Source: an uncultured Akkermansia sp.
GTDB lineage: Bacteria > Verrucomicrobiota > Verrucomicrobiia > Verrucomicrobiales > Akkermansiaceae
Direction: 5' to 3'
Assembly (NCBI GenBank): GCA_947631275.1
Contig: CANRKR010000003.1
Span: 1 to 58,340, forward strand
DNA: 58,340 nt
Positions 1 to 8,818 of the stretch are shown here, one piece after another. A program made the translations under genes and the position numbers. Numbering within the stretch: position 1 is the stretch's first letter; every line of letters begins with the position of its first letter. The notes under the pieces were generated by a model. That model saw only the letters and a program-made list of their open reading frames with translations, was not told where the DNA came from and ran no database searches.

Positions 1-513
1 ACAGCGAAGCTGGAGAAGCCCGACTCGATCTATACGGAGACAAGTGGAGAGCACGGACGAGTGGAGACGCGTACGTATGAACTATACCATGAGTTAAGCC
101 ACATCAGCGGAGCATGGAACTGGGAGGGATTAGCGGCGGTGGTGAGAGTGAGCAAAGAGAGCTGGGATAAAAAGAGCGGAAAGAGGACGCGAGAACAACG
201 CTTCTACATAGTGAGCAATCGGCGTGCGAGCGCACAACAGATTGCAGGGAGCATAAGGAGTCACTGGGGGATAGAAAACAGTCTGCATTGGGTGTTGGAC
301 GTGGTGTTCAACGAGGATCAAGGACGCAAGAGGAAGGGGAACAGTGCGGAGAACTTTTCGAGAGTTTTGAGATTCGCGCTTGTGCTGATCAAACAGTACA
401 AGGCCCGTCATGAGGGACTGAAAGTGCCCCTTCAGAGGCTGAGACTGAGGGCGACGTGGGATACGGATGTACTGGATGATATATTGTTTGGCAACGAATT
501 AGAGCATAAATGA
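1..513 (+). CDS. ISAs1-family transposase, C-terminal part (5' end outside window)
   Basis: The frame is open from base 1 to a TGA at 511-513 and starts inside the protein. The visible residues include HGRVETRTYE, characteristic of the second part of the ISAs1 catalytic domain, then RSHWGIENSLHWVLDVVFNE, which carries the last acidic residue of the DDE triad (the Glu of IENSLHW), and the basic C-terminal tail. The protein acts on the ends of its own element to cut and paste it. No frameshift or internal stop is seen in the visible half, so the copy may be intact. A GTG at 61 is not a real start because the reading frame and the family similarity continue upstream of it. Confidence 0.88.
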   Translation, partial: TAKLEKPDSIYTETSGEHGRVETRTYELYHELSHISGAWNWEGLAAVVRVSKESWDKKSGKRTREQRFYIVSNRRASAQQIAGSIRSHWGIENSLHWVLDVVFNEDQGRKRKGNSAENFSRVLRFALVLIKQYKARHEGLKVPLQRLRLRATWDTDVLDDILFGNELEHK

Positions 514-551
514 ACGTCCTGCCTCCTTTCCAAAAATGAATCCAATTTTCT

Positions 552-566
552 AATGCGTTTGCCCTG
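552..566 (+). repeat. Putative right terminal inverted repeat of the IS
   Basis: The 15 bases AATGCGTTTGCCCTG end the element about 40 bases after the transposase stop. Read inward they begin CAGGG, a common ISAs1-family end. The matching left repeat is outside the window, so this rests on motif recognition alone. Confidence 0.5.
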
Positions 567-615
567 GCCCGGAGTAACGCATCGCAAAATATGATTGCCT
601 CGATCAAGAGTGCGC

Positions 616-645
616 TTGCATGGCGTGGGGCGTATCTGGTACAAT
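616..645 (+). promoter_or_regulatory. malQ promoter
   Basis: A -35 TTGCAT (616-621), an 18-base spacer and a -10 TACAAT (640-645) predict transcription starting near 652, only 3 bases before the ATG at 655. The promoter lies between the IS end and malQ, so malQ probably does not depend on the IS for expression. Confidence 0.65.
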
Positions 646-654
646 AGCGGCGTG

Positions 655-2376
655 ATGGAAAGGCGACGTATGACAGGTGTCCTGCTCCCCGTCTTCTCCC
701 TGCGTCGACAGGGAGATGCCGGTATCGGCGATCTGATGGCGCTGGAGGAATGGATCGATTGGGCGGCAGACCACCGCGTGGGTTTTTTGCAGCTCCTGCC
801 CGTCAATGAACTGGGTAATGAGGATGTGCCTTCCCCCTACTCTGCCATCAGCTCCATCGCGCTGGAACCTCTCTATCTTTCTCTCGAACGTGTACCCGGC
901 ATGCCGCCCGGCGAACTGCCTTCGTACCGCGATGACCTGCCTCCCCTTCAGTTGCCGGCAGGACGCGACCTCGTGGACTACGCCCGCATGCGAGCTTACA
1001 AAGGAGAGTGGCTGCGCCGCGCATGGAAACGCTTTTCCTCCGAACAGGAGTTCGCCGACTTGAGGGAGAGCTTCCGGACCTGGACGGAACAGCAAAGTGA
1101 CTGGCTGGAGGACTACTCGACCTACCGTGTGCTCTGCCAGGCCTTCGGCACGAGTGCGTGGTGGACCTGGCCCGTGCAGGACACCGATGTGGCGCGACGC
1201 TTTGTGGAACAGGATGCAGAGGCGCTCAACCGCAAGAAATACCGGCAGTGGCTGCAATGGCTCTGCGCGAGGGAGTGGGCATTGGTGCGCAAGCGTGCGG
1301 ATGCTAAAAACGTCCTCCTCATGGGAGATGTGCCCATCGGTATTTCCGTGGCGAGCTCCGACGTCTTTTTCAATCGCTACCTCTTTGACATGAATTGGAG
1401 CGGCGGCGCTCCGGCGGAGGGCAATTTTGCGGAAGATCCCTTCACCGCGAAGTGGGGACAAAACTGGGGCATTCCTCTCTACCGCTGGGATGTTATGCAA
1501 AATGACGGTCTTGCCTGGTGGGTTCGCCGCATCCGCAAACTCGCCGAAATTTTCGGCATGTACCGCATTGACCATATCCTTGGTTTCTACCGTATCTACG
1601 CTTTCCCGTGGATGCCCGCGCGCAATTCGGAATTCCTGCCGCTCAACCCGGATGAAGCAGCTGCTCGCTGTGACGGACGACGCCCTGGGTTTCGTCCGCG
1701 CCCCGACGACACACCGGAACAACGCCGACAAAACCTCATGCAGGGGGATACTCTCCTACGCACCATTTTGCGCGCTACTCCCGGTCAATGCGTCATCGGG
1801 GAAGACCTTGGCTGTGTGCCGGATTATGTGCGGCCGGACCTCTCGCGCCTGCGCATCGCGGGGTTTAAGATTCCGCACTGGGAATGCGACCGGATTGGGC
1901 GGATCATTCGTGGCGATACGTACAACCCCTGCTCTTTCGCCACCTATGCCACACATGATTTTCCTCCGTTGTGCGTGGATTGGAATGAGTGGTACAACCG
2001 CGTGCAACAGGGACGCGAAGCCGTGAAAAACACCAAACTCAGTCCTGAAGAAATCCGCGAGGTGTTGCGCATCGCCAGGGATTGCGGAGAGACGCTCTGC
2101 CGCTTGGGTGACTATGCCGATTTAGGGAAAAAGGAAAGCCTCGTACCATGGGGACCGAAAATAAAAGACGCCCTCTACCGCGCCCTTCTTCACTGCCGAT
2201 CGGATTACGCGACGCTCATGTGGACCGAACTTTTCGACATTCCGGTGCGCCTGAATTTACCGGGCACCACAGGAGGCACCAACTGGCGACCACGCATGCC
2301 TTTTACCGCTGCACAAGCCGCCGCTCTGCCACAGAGCGCCTGGATCAAAGAAATCAGCATCGCCAGCGGACGCTGA
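655..2376 (+). CDS. malQ: 4-alpha-glucanotransferase (amylomaltase)
   Basis: GH77 enzyme of 573 residues that transfers segments of alpha-1,4-glucans between acceptors in maltodextrin and glycogen metabolism; cytoplasmic. It opens with GVLLPVFSLRR and SPYSAISSIALEPLY, typical of the family. The nucleophile Asp is in YRIDHILGF (about residue 306), the acid/base Glu in GEDLGC (about 383), and the third carboxylate in ATHDFPPL (about 435). The 'THDFPPL' form is closer to DPE2-like GH77 than to the THDNDT form of E. coli MalQ. Start chosen as ATG 655, 3 bases after the predicted transcription start; ATG 670, preceded by GGAAAGG, is a credible alternative and the TTG at 595 lies upstream of the promoter. 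It converges on murJ with only 9 bases between the stops. Confidence 0.95.
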   Translation: MERRRMTGVLLPVFSLRRQGDAGIGDLMALEEWIDWAADHRVGFLQLLPVNELGNEDVPSPYSAISSIALEPLYLSLERVPGMPPGELPSYRDDLPPLQLPAGRDLVDYARMRAYKGEWLRRAWKRFSSEQEFADLRESFRTWTEQQSDWLEDYSTYRVLCQAFGTSAWWTWPVQDTDVARRFVEQDAEALNRKKYRQWLQWLCAREWALVRKRADAKNVLLMGDVPIGISVASSDVFFNRYLFDMNWSGGAPAEGNFAEDPFTAKWGQNWGIPLYRWDVMQNDGLAWWVRRIRKLAEIFGMYRIDHILGFYRIYAFPWMPARNSEFLPLNPDEAAARCDGRRPGFRPRPDDTPEQRRQNLMQGDTLLRTILRATPGQCVIGEDLGCVPDYVRPDLSRLRIAGFKIPHWECDRIGRIIRGDTYNPCSFATYATHDFPPLCVDWNEWYNRVQQGREAVKNTKLSPEEIREVLRIARDCGETLCRLGDYADLGKKESLVPWGPKIKDALYRALLHCRSDYATLMWTELFDIPVRLNLPGTTGGTNWRPRMPFTAAQAAALPQSAWIKEISIASGR

Positions 2377-2385
2377 GCCCGTGCA

Positions 2386-4245
2386 TCACCGACCCAGCCG
2401 CCCGCGAATTTTACTGAAAAGCGCGGTGAGCTCCGGCACGCGCAGGATGACGGCAGACACAACATACACCATGCCCGCGCCGCAGACGGCAAAAGCCATC
2501 ATCCCGAAACGCTTCCAAAAATCAAAGGAGCTGAAGCCCTCAAAGAAATAAGACTGCACCAGGCGACAAAACACCGCAAGAACAAGTCCGGCCCCGGCAA
2601 TGCGCACCAGACCGCCGAGCAGTATACCGCTCGCCATGCTGCCCAGCAGGTGACGGAGGTAGAAGAAAAAGAACAGAAAATTGAGCGTGGTGATAAAGGC
2701 TGTTGTGAGCGCCAGCCACGTGGCCCCCAGACCCAGTACGCGCACGAAGGTGTAGTTGAGTCCCAGCGAAAGGACGAAAGCCACAAGCGCCAACCCCGCC
2801 GGAGCCCACGGCCTTTCCAGAGCCATGAAGACCGGTTGCAACACCTTCATCCCGGCATAACCGAGCAGCCCCAGAGAATACGCGGAGACTACGCTCCCGC
2901 ACAGCGCACTCGCCTGCGCATCAAACCGTCCGCGCTGGAAAAAGATGCTCACGATCTCTTCCCCCCACAAGCCGAGCAATACCGCCGAAGGCAGAGCAAA
3001 AAACGCCACAAAGCGCAAAGCCTCCGCAAGACGAGTCGGAATCTCCCCACTGCCGTCGGAAGTAAGCGAAAGACGCGATACCGTCGGCAAGACCACCATC
3101 CCTACCGCCACCCCGAAGAGCGCCACAGGCAGCTGCCAGAGATGAAATGCGCAGGAGAGGGCGCTCACCGCTCCGGCCGGCAGATACAGAGCAAAGGAGG
3201 TGTTGATGAACACGTTCAACTGGGTAATGCCGGCTGCAATGGCGCCGGGTATCATGAGCGCCCACACGGCACGCACCCGTGGATCCGTGAAGCGCAAACG
3301 ACCTCCCTGCCAGCTGAGCCCGATATCCCAATGCGGGCGGTACCCGAGTTTACGGAGTTTGGGAAGTTGCACGCCGATTTGCGCCACGCCGCCGCAAAGC
3401 ACCGCTATGCCAAACCCGTACAGCGCATCCGGTCCGAATGAGGAATCAATGCACCAGCCGACTGCAATTCCCACCGCGATGGTCGTGAGATTAAACGCAG
3501 CGCTCGCAAGGTTGGGCAAACCGAAAATTCCGAATACATTCAGCGCTCCCATACTCAGTGCAGAGAGTGACGCCAGCAGAATGAAGGGCCACATGATGCG
3601 GCAGAGATCCACGGCAAGATCCGGAAAGGTGCGAGGTTCCACCCGCAGTGTTCCCTCCTTCCGGTCACTGCGTGAGGTGGTGAGCTTCACCCGGTCTCCG
3701 GGACGCAGCGAGGAGAGAGCATCCACGCGCACGCTGCTCTGCTCGGAGAGCCCTGACAACGGCGCTTCCAGCGCCACGCATGCCTTCCGCAACCCGTCCT
3801 CCCCGCACACCAATCCACGATATTCCGCCATCACCTCCTGTTGCGGAGCGAGGAGAGCAGCCGGCTCACGCAGTTCCGTCTGCAGCGCCGCGCGCTCCGG
3901 ATAGAGAAATTGCATGCAAATTCCAGCCAATAACACACCCGCCGCCACAACGACGAGCATCAGGGAGACCAGCTGCGACACAACGCGATGCGCGAGATTC
4001 CACGCAGCATCGGGTCCATTCGTCTGTTCCTCCTTGCTCATCATGCTGGTGAAACTCTGCGAGAGAGCTCCCTCAGCAAACATATCGCGAAGCATGTTCG
4101 GCACGCGGAATGCAGTCAGGAACGCATCCAGCGCCCCGGTGGCGCCGAAGAGGGCGGTGTAGGTAATCTCCCGCAGGAGCCCGGTGAAACGGCAGCAGAA
4201 AATAGCCGCCGTGGCGATGAGACTCTTTCGCTGGAGTGATGCCAT
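2386..4245 (-). CDS. murJ: Lipid II flippase MurJ with a long periplasmic insert
   Basis: MVF/MviN family flippase that moves lipid II across the inner membrane for peptidoglycan synthesis. The N-terminus matches the family closely (TGLLREITYTALFGATGALD, then RVPNMLRDMFAEGALSQSF, with the conserved Arg residues), and further hydrophobic segments follow to the C-terminus. At 619 residues it is about 100 longer than usual. The extra length is one soluble stretch, roughly residues 118-210, between the third membrane segment and the helix starting FPDLAVDLCRIMWPFILL; by family topology this loop should be periplasmic. Last gene of the hom-lysC-TPR-TPR operon, 27 bases after the preceding stop. 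ATG start, no Shine-Dalgarno sequence visible. Confidence 0.93.
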   Translation of the reverse strand: MASLQRKSLIATAAIFCCRFTGLLREITYTALFGATGALDAFLTAFRVPNMLRDMFAEGALSQSFTSMMSKEEQTNGPDAAWNLAHRVVSQLVSLMLVVVAAGVLLAGICMQFLYPERAALQTELREPAALLAPQQEVMAEYRGLVCGEDGLRKACVALEAPLSGLSEQSSVRVDALSSLRPGDRVKLTTSRSDRKEGTLRVEPRTFPDLAVDLCRIMWPFILLASLSALSMGALNVFGIFGLPNLASAAFNLTTIAVGIAVGWCIDSSFGPDALYGFGIAVLCGGVAQIGVQLPKLRKLGYRPHWDIGLSWQGGRLRFTDPRVRAVWALMIPGAIAAGITQLNVFINTSFALYLPAGAVSALSCAFHLWQLPVALFGVAVGMVVLPTVSRLSLTSDGSGEIPTRLAEALRFVAFFALPSAVLLGLWGEEIVSIFFQRGRFDAQASALCGSVVSAYSLGLLGYAGMKVLQPVFMALERPWAPAGLALVAFVLSLGLNYTFVRVLGLGATWLALTTAFITTLNFLFFFFYLRHLLGSMASGILLGGLVRIAGAGLVLAVFCRLVQSYFFEGFSSFDFWKRFGMMAFAVCGAGMVYVVSAVILRVPELTALFSKIRGRLGR

Positions 4246-4272
4246 GGTAACGCGGTGTCGTCCGACAAAAAA

Positions 4273-5916
4273 TCAGCGTCTCTTCTCCGGCAAATCCTCG
4301 TGAATCTTGCGGATAATGACGCGAGCGAGGTCACGATCACCGGTCAGCAGACAGGTCCGCGCGTACTCACGCACGGCCGAACGGTACAGGCTCCCATCGG
4401 CCGCATCCAGCGCCTTGCGCTGCTCCGGAGAGAATCCCTCTATCGCCTTCACAATGTCGCGAAAACGCCGCATCGCCGCAATGTCCTCCCGATTGCCGCG
4501 CTGAAGCAAAGCCAGTTCATAGCTGGCACGCAGAGCTTTGCCATCCGTCAGAGTCGGGTACGCCTCCTGAGCGGCTTTCATGGACTGAATCGCCCACTTG
4601 ATCGCCTCTGCACGCGCACCAGCGGCTGCGTGTATTTTTGAAATCTCAGCCGCAATGCTCGCCCGTTTTTGCAGATCCTGCGTTGTAGCATCCGGCTGCG
4701 CTTTCATCACATCCCACAAACGGGCCAGGAGTTTCTCGCGCTCCTCGCCTTTCGCGTGAGCAGCGAGGAAAGAGAGTGCAGACATGAGCTCCTCTGACGC
4801 AGTCTCATGTTCGGCGATAAAGCGACAATCGGCCAGGGCCTCTTCCTCTGCCCCACGCGCCATATCGGCCTTCGCGCGCAGGCGGGCCAGCCTGAGTTGC
4901 AGAGCGAGATCCGCAGTGCCGTAGCTCTCCGCAAAAGCCTGCGCCAACGTAAGGGCTCTCGCACAGCCGGCATAATCCCCCATGCGTTCACATAACTCGC
5001 CGAGAAGTAGATAACACTGGGGGAGTTTATGCTCCTTGTCGCCATAGTCATGCAAAGCATCACGGCAACGTTGTAACTTGAGTTCAATCTCCTTGAGAGC
5101 GGCCTGCGGCATGGCAGGATTATCTCGTAAAGCGAGAGAGACTTCCTCAAGCATGAGGCGGGCCGTGGCGCGGCAGGCGGGCCATTTGGCCTGCTCCAAC
5201 ACGTTACGCACGAGTTGCAGCGGATGCTCCTTGATGGTGCTTAGATCCGCACGCTGCATTTGAAGATCCGCCACCTCAGAGGCAAGCTCAGGGGAAGTAA
5301 ACCGAGCCAGAACTGCCGGCGTATCCAGCCGGGAAATGGCTTTCACAGCGCCCTCCGGGTCGTTCATCTTCACGCAGCTCTCCGCCGTGCGGCGGATGGA
5401 GCGCAGGAGAAGAGGAGCTTCCTCCGGGCGGTTCAGGGTGTCGTCCTGTATCCTAGCGTCGAGCCGCAGTTGCAGCTCATAATCCCTGCGCCGCAAGGCC
5501 TCGGTGGCGATGCGTTCCATGTCGGCCAGCGATATCATCTCCTCCACTTCGGGCAGGAGCTTGAGCGCCTCATCCCACTGCCCCTTGTCCAACAGATTAT
5601 TCATGAGCACCCGCAAGAAGTGCTTCCGTGTTGCATCAGATTTGATCCAACCGAGTCGGACGCTGTGATTGGCAGCCAAATCCAGCAACTGAGCCTTGTC
5701 GCCGGCGAGATCTCCCAGCAGATTGGCGAGATTTTCATTTGCTTCGCTGTTGTCCGGCACGTAGATGGTCTTGCCTTCAAAGTACAGACGGATGGCGTCT
5801 CCCTTCGCCCAGAGGAACCAGAAGAGACAAGCGGCGAGCACAAAGCTGAGCGCTGCAATAGGGAAGGTGTAGTTGACGCTGCGAGGGCTGCGGTGGTGGC
5901 GATATCTTCGATTCAT
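4273..5916 (-). CDS. Membrane-anchored TPR-like protein
   Basis: Protein of 547 residues with a short basic N-terminus, one membrane segment at about residues 17-37 (SVNYTFPIAALSFVLAACLF) and a long helical, Ala/Leu/Glu-rich C-terminal part with degenerate tetratricopeptide-type helix pairs. The basic-in arrangement predicts a large periplasmic domain. Function unknown; such solenoids usually serve as protein-binding scaffolds. Its place between a similar TPR protein and murJ suggests a role near the cell envelope, but this is inference. The start was set at ATG 5916, 22 bases after the previous gene's stop, because the longer form starting at 5994 would overlap the upstream gene by 56 bases with no family support. 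No Shine-Dalgarno sequence. Confidence 0.82.
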   Translation of the reverse strand: MNRRYRHHRSPRSVNYTFPIAALSFVLAACLFWFLWAKGDAIRLYFEGKTIYVPDNSEANENLANLLGDLAGDKAQLLDLAANHSVRLGWIKSDATRKHFLRVLMNNLLDKGQWDEALKLLPEVEEMISLADMERIATEALRRRDYELQLRLDARIQDDTLNRPEEAPLLLRSIRRTAESCVKMNDPEGAVKAISRLDTPAVLARFTSPELASEVADLQMQRADLSTIKEHPLQLVRNVLEQAKWPACRATARLMLEEVSLALRDNPAMPQAALKEIELKLQRCRDALHDYGDKEHKLPQCYLLLGELCERMGDYAGCARALTLAQAFAESYGTADLALQLRLARLRAKADMARGAEEEALADCRFIAEHETASEELMSALSFLAAHAKGEEREKLLARLWDVMKAQPDATTQDLQKRASIAAEISKIHAAAGARAEAIKWAIQSMKAAQEAYPTLTDGKALRASYELALLQRGNREDIAAMRRFRDIVKAIEGFSPEQRKALDAADGSLYRSAVREYARTCLLTGDRDLARVIIRKIHEDLPEKRR

Positions 5917-5938
5917 GGGAAAGTGGTAAAGCAGAGGG

Positions 5939-7552
5939 TTAGAGGAATTCTGACGAATCGGGGGTGTCTTGTTTCTCCTGAGTTTCTTGCTCAAGCATAG
6001 ACCGACAGTACTTGATTTGGCTTTCTATTTTTTCGCGCTGCATGCGGTCGATTTCCGGCACGAGGGGAAGCAGCTTCTCCCACACTCCGCGGGCGGCGTC
6101 CCACTCCTGAGCCTGCATGAAGGCGGCCGCTTGGGCGGACAGCGCCTCATGGTACAAGGGATGATCCGGCGGCAGAATTTCAGCTGCCTTCCCGTAAAGC
6201 TCAGCGCTCTTCTTCAGACTCTCCTCGCGCTCGTAACACTGTGCCTGCAACAGGTAGAGACCACCCAGAATTCCCTTGCGATCCGGAGTGTGGCGCAACC
6301 TCATCTGGATGCACTCCGCCACTGCATCAACGGCTCCCTCCGGTTTTCCGAGAGCAAGGCAACTGCGCGCAATGCCCTCCAGAGGCGACATGCGCAGCAG
6401 AGGGCGGTTCGGCGGATTCTGCTCAAGTTGTTTTTGGAACAATGCCAGCGAATCCTCATAGAGCTGAGTCTGATAAAGGGCCCAGGCGCGACAGTTGGTG
6501 ATGAGCGCGTGCAGCAGGCAGCGTTCCGGCAAAACCTTGCGCAATTCGGCATCCGCACGTTCCAGCAGCGCCAGCGCAGCGTGGGTGCGACGATATCGCA
6601 GGGCAGATTGCGCGAGTGTCTCCAGCGCCAGCGCACGAAAGCAACACGCGCCCGTTGTCTCATTCCCTGCCAGGGCCTGGATTCCAGCCTTGACGAAATC
6701 CAGAGCCGCTTCATCTTCGCCGAAGAGTCGGTGAGCGCAACCCAGATAAATATTCAGCGCCGACGAGTAAGAAGACGCGCGATCGACAGGATACCGATCC
6801 ATGAACTCACGAAGGCGATGACGATTGGTCACACGCTGTTGGTCATCTGACGGAGAAGTCGGAGCAAGGTCAGGATCAAGCAGCAACAGCTCGTGCAGCA
6901 GCTCCATCTCCGCCGCCATGGATTCAAACTTCCGCGCGAGTTCATCAATAAATCGGATATCTTCCCCACAGTCCCCGCAGCCAATGGCAAGCAGCAGCGC
7001 ATGCTCCCGCAACGCTTCCTGCGCAAACTCCGCGGAAGTCGCACTCTGCTGCACGGAACGGTAATAATTCCGAGCGTTGTCCCAATCTCCCTCGCGCAGC
7101 AGGGCACGCGCCATAGTGAGCAGGCGGCGGGCTCCAACTTCCCCGCTCGCCGGCTTGGCAGGCAGGATTTGAAGCGCCGTCTCTTTGACCTCCGCAAAAC
7201 GCCCACGACGTATGCACTCCGCCACCAGCCGCCACATCATCTCCTCGCGCGGCGCCCCATTCGGCATCTCTTGATCTCCGCCGTCTCTCTCAGCGCGCAG
7301 CGCCGATAGCAAGCTTTCATCGTCGGCATCCAGCAAACCCAGCGTTGCCATGCACGCCGCATCCTCCTTCTCGCTCCGCTCCCCCAACCCGGTTGCTAAA
7401 ATGATTGCCAGAAAAACGAAAGTTGCAATGATGCCGAGGAAAAACACAATCACCCCGCAACCGATGCATAGAATCCAGCGTCTTTTTCCCCCGATCCGAG
7501 GCGCTTTTGACTCCGGCATTTCAGGCATTGCGCTGGTTCCAGGGGTACTCAC
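5939..7552 (-). CDS. Membrane-anchored TPR protein
   Basis: Protein of 537 residues. A Pro-rich cytoplasmic tail is followed by RRWILCIGCGVIVFFLG and a hydrophobic stretch to about residue 52 (one membrane anchor), then an acidic, helical domain. Clear TPR-like units appear towards the C-terminus (for example GLYLLQAQCYEREESLKKSA and HPLYHEALSAQAAAFMQAQE). It has the same design as the next gene (one anchor plus solenoid), so the two may be diverged paralogues or partners. No specific function recognised. Starts at GTG 7552, 32 bases after lysC; ATG 7528 is an alternative start. No Shine-Dalgarno sequence. Confidence 0.8.
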   Translation of the reverse strand: MSTPGTSAMPEMPESKAPRIGGKRRWILCIGCGVIVFFLGIIATFVFLAIILATGLGERSEKEDAACMATLGLLDADDESLLSALRAERDGGDQEMPNGAPREEMMWRLVAECIRRGRFAEVKETALQILPAKPASGEVGARRLLTMARALLREGDWDNARNYYRSVQQSATSAEFAQEALREHALLLAIGCGDCGEDIRFIDELARKFESMAAEMELLHELLLLDPDLAPTSPSDDQQRVTNRHRLREFMDRYPVDRASSYSSALNIYLGCAHRLFGEDEAALDFVKAGIQALAGNETTGACCFRALALETLAQSALRYRRTHAALALLERADAELRKVLPERCLLHALITNCRAWALYQTQLYEDSLALFQKQLEQNPPNRPLLRMSPLEGIARSCLALGKPEGAVDAVAECIQMRLRHTPDRKGILGGLYLLQAQCYEREESLKKSAELYGKAAEILPPDHPLYHEALSAQAAAFMQAQEWDAARGVWEKLLPLVPEIDRMQREKIESQIKYCRSMLEQETQEKQDTPDSSEFL

Positions 7553-7584
7553 AAGTCATCAGGTAACAAAGAAAGGAGAAAAAA

Positions 7585-8808
7585 TCACGAACCCTGCTCC
7601 AGATGGAAAGCGGCGTGCACAGCGCGAGCGGCGCGTTCCACATCCGCCGCTTCCACGGTGGTAGAAATGCGGATTTCAGAGGTAGCGATCATACCCGTGA
7701 CAATGCCGGCATCCGCCAGGGCACGGAACACGGTAGCCGCCACACCGGAATTCGATCGCATCCCCACACCCACCACGGAGAGCTTGGCAAGCCCGGCCTC
7801 GGTTTCCAGTCGCGCCTCCGGTCCCAGCATCGGAAGCACCCCCTTCAGTGCGGCCTGAGCCGCACCAAGCTCACTCATGTTCATGGTGAAGGATTGGCGG
7901 GCTCGCCCGTCGTGAGCCGTGTTGGCCACGATCATATCGATATTGATTTCCGCCTCAGCGAGTGCCGTAAGAATGATGGCGGTGTAGGCTACGGGGGCAG
8001 TGATGCCCGAAACCGTGACGCGCGCCTGGTTGCGCTCGATGGAGATGCCGCGCACGGTCAGAGACTCCATAGCGGAATTTTCTTCTTGCACGATAGTACC
8101 CGAATTGTTGTTCATAGAATTTCGCACTTCAAAAACTACGCCGTATTTCTTCGCGAGCTCAACAGAGCGCGCCTGCATGACTTTTGAACCGCTGGAAGCC
8201 ATTTCCAGCATTTCCTCGTAGCTCAGACAGGGGATCTTGCGCGCCTCCCTCACCACCCGCGGATCGCAGGTGTACACGCCATCCACATCTGTGTAGATGC
8301 GGCAGATATCCGCCTTCACCGCCGCAGCCAGCGCAATGGCTGAAAGATCCGACCCGCCACGTCCCAGCGTGTGGATGTCGCCATCCTCTGCCACCCCCTG
8401 GAAACCGGCGCATACGACGATATGGCCTTCATTGAGCGCTTCGAAAATTTTCCCCGGTGAGATAGAGCCGATGCGACCGCGAGTGTGTGAACCGTAGGTG
8501 CAGATACCCGCCTGCGCACCGGTGAGACTGATCGCTTTGCCGCCCATCTCCGCAATGGCCATGCAGAGCAGCGCAACGGACTGCTGCTCGCCGGTGGAAA
8601 CGAGCATGTCGAGCTCACGCTCGGGCGGATTTTCCATGACCTGGTGCGCCAGCCCGATCAGCTGATCTGTCACCCCGCTCATGGCGGAAATCACAGCGAT
8701 GACCCGATTCCCCTCGCGCTGAGTGTCCATGAGACGTCCCGCCACGTTGCGGATGCGATCAATCGTCCCCACCGAAGAGCCTCCATACTTCTGTACTACG
8801 AGCGCCAT
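7585..8808 (-). CDS. lysC: Aspartate kinase
   Basis: Phosphorylates aspartate to 4-phospho-aspartate, the first step to lysine, diaminopimelate, threonine and methionine. At 407 residues it is the normal length for a monofunctional kinase. It begins MALVVQKYGGSSVGT (the Lys-Tyr-Gly-Gly-Ser substrate loop), has the sugar-kinase-like core up to about residue 250, including LGRGGSDLSAIALAA, and then two ACT domains (about 265-400) that normally bind lysine and/or threonine for feedback control. It follows hom by 10 bases, so the first and third enzymes of the pathway are co-transcribed. ATG start without a Shine-Dalgarno sequence. Confidence 0.96.
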   Translation of the reverse strand: MALVVQKYGGSSVGTIDRIRNVAGRLMDTQREGNRVIAVISAMSGVTDQLIGLAHQVMENPPERELDMLVSTGEQQSVALLCMAIAEMGGKAISLTGAQAGICTYGSHTRGRIGSISPGKIFEALNEGHIVVCAGFQGVAEDGDIHTLGRGGSDLSAIALAAAVKADICRIYTDVDGVYTCDPRVVREARKIPCLSYEEMLEMASSGSKVMQARSVELAKKYGVVFEVRNSMNNNSGTIVQEENSAMESLTVRGISIERNQARVTVSGITAPVAYTAIILTALAEAEINIDMIVANTAHDGRARQSFTMNMSELGAAQAALKGVLPMLGPEARLETEAGLAKLSVVGVGMRSNSGVAATVFRALADAGIVTGMIATSEIRISTTVEAADVERAARAVHAAFHLEQGS

Positions 8809-8818
8809 AAGTCGTGAT

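Larger units (their letters stand above)
1..566 (+). mobile_element. Right end of an ISAs1-family insertion sequence
   Basis: The C-terminal part of an ISAs1-type DDE transposase is followed about 50 bases after its stop by a sequence (552-566) that reads, in reverse complement, CAGGGCAAACGCATT, which looks like the outer end of an ISAs1-type element. The left half lies outside the window, so the other terminal repeat and the target duplication cannot be checked. The element ends about 50 bases upstream of the malQ promoter. The boundary at 566 is an inference from the terminal motif. Confidence 0.65.

Noticed and set aside
604..1731. 375-codon frame on the minus strand opposite malQ
   Set aside because: Fully contained in a well-supported gene; no family features and no promoter or neighbour supporting it.
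2650..3441. 263-codon plus-strand frame opposite murJ
   Set aside because: Arg/Gln/His-rich antisense shadow of a clear MurJ gene.
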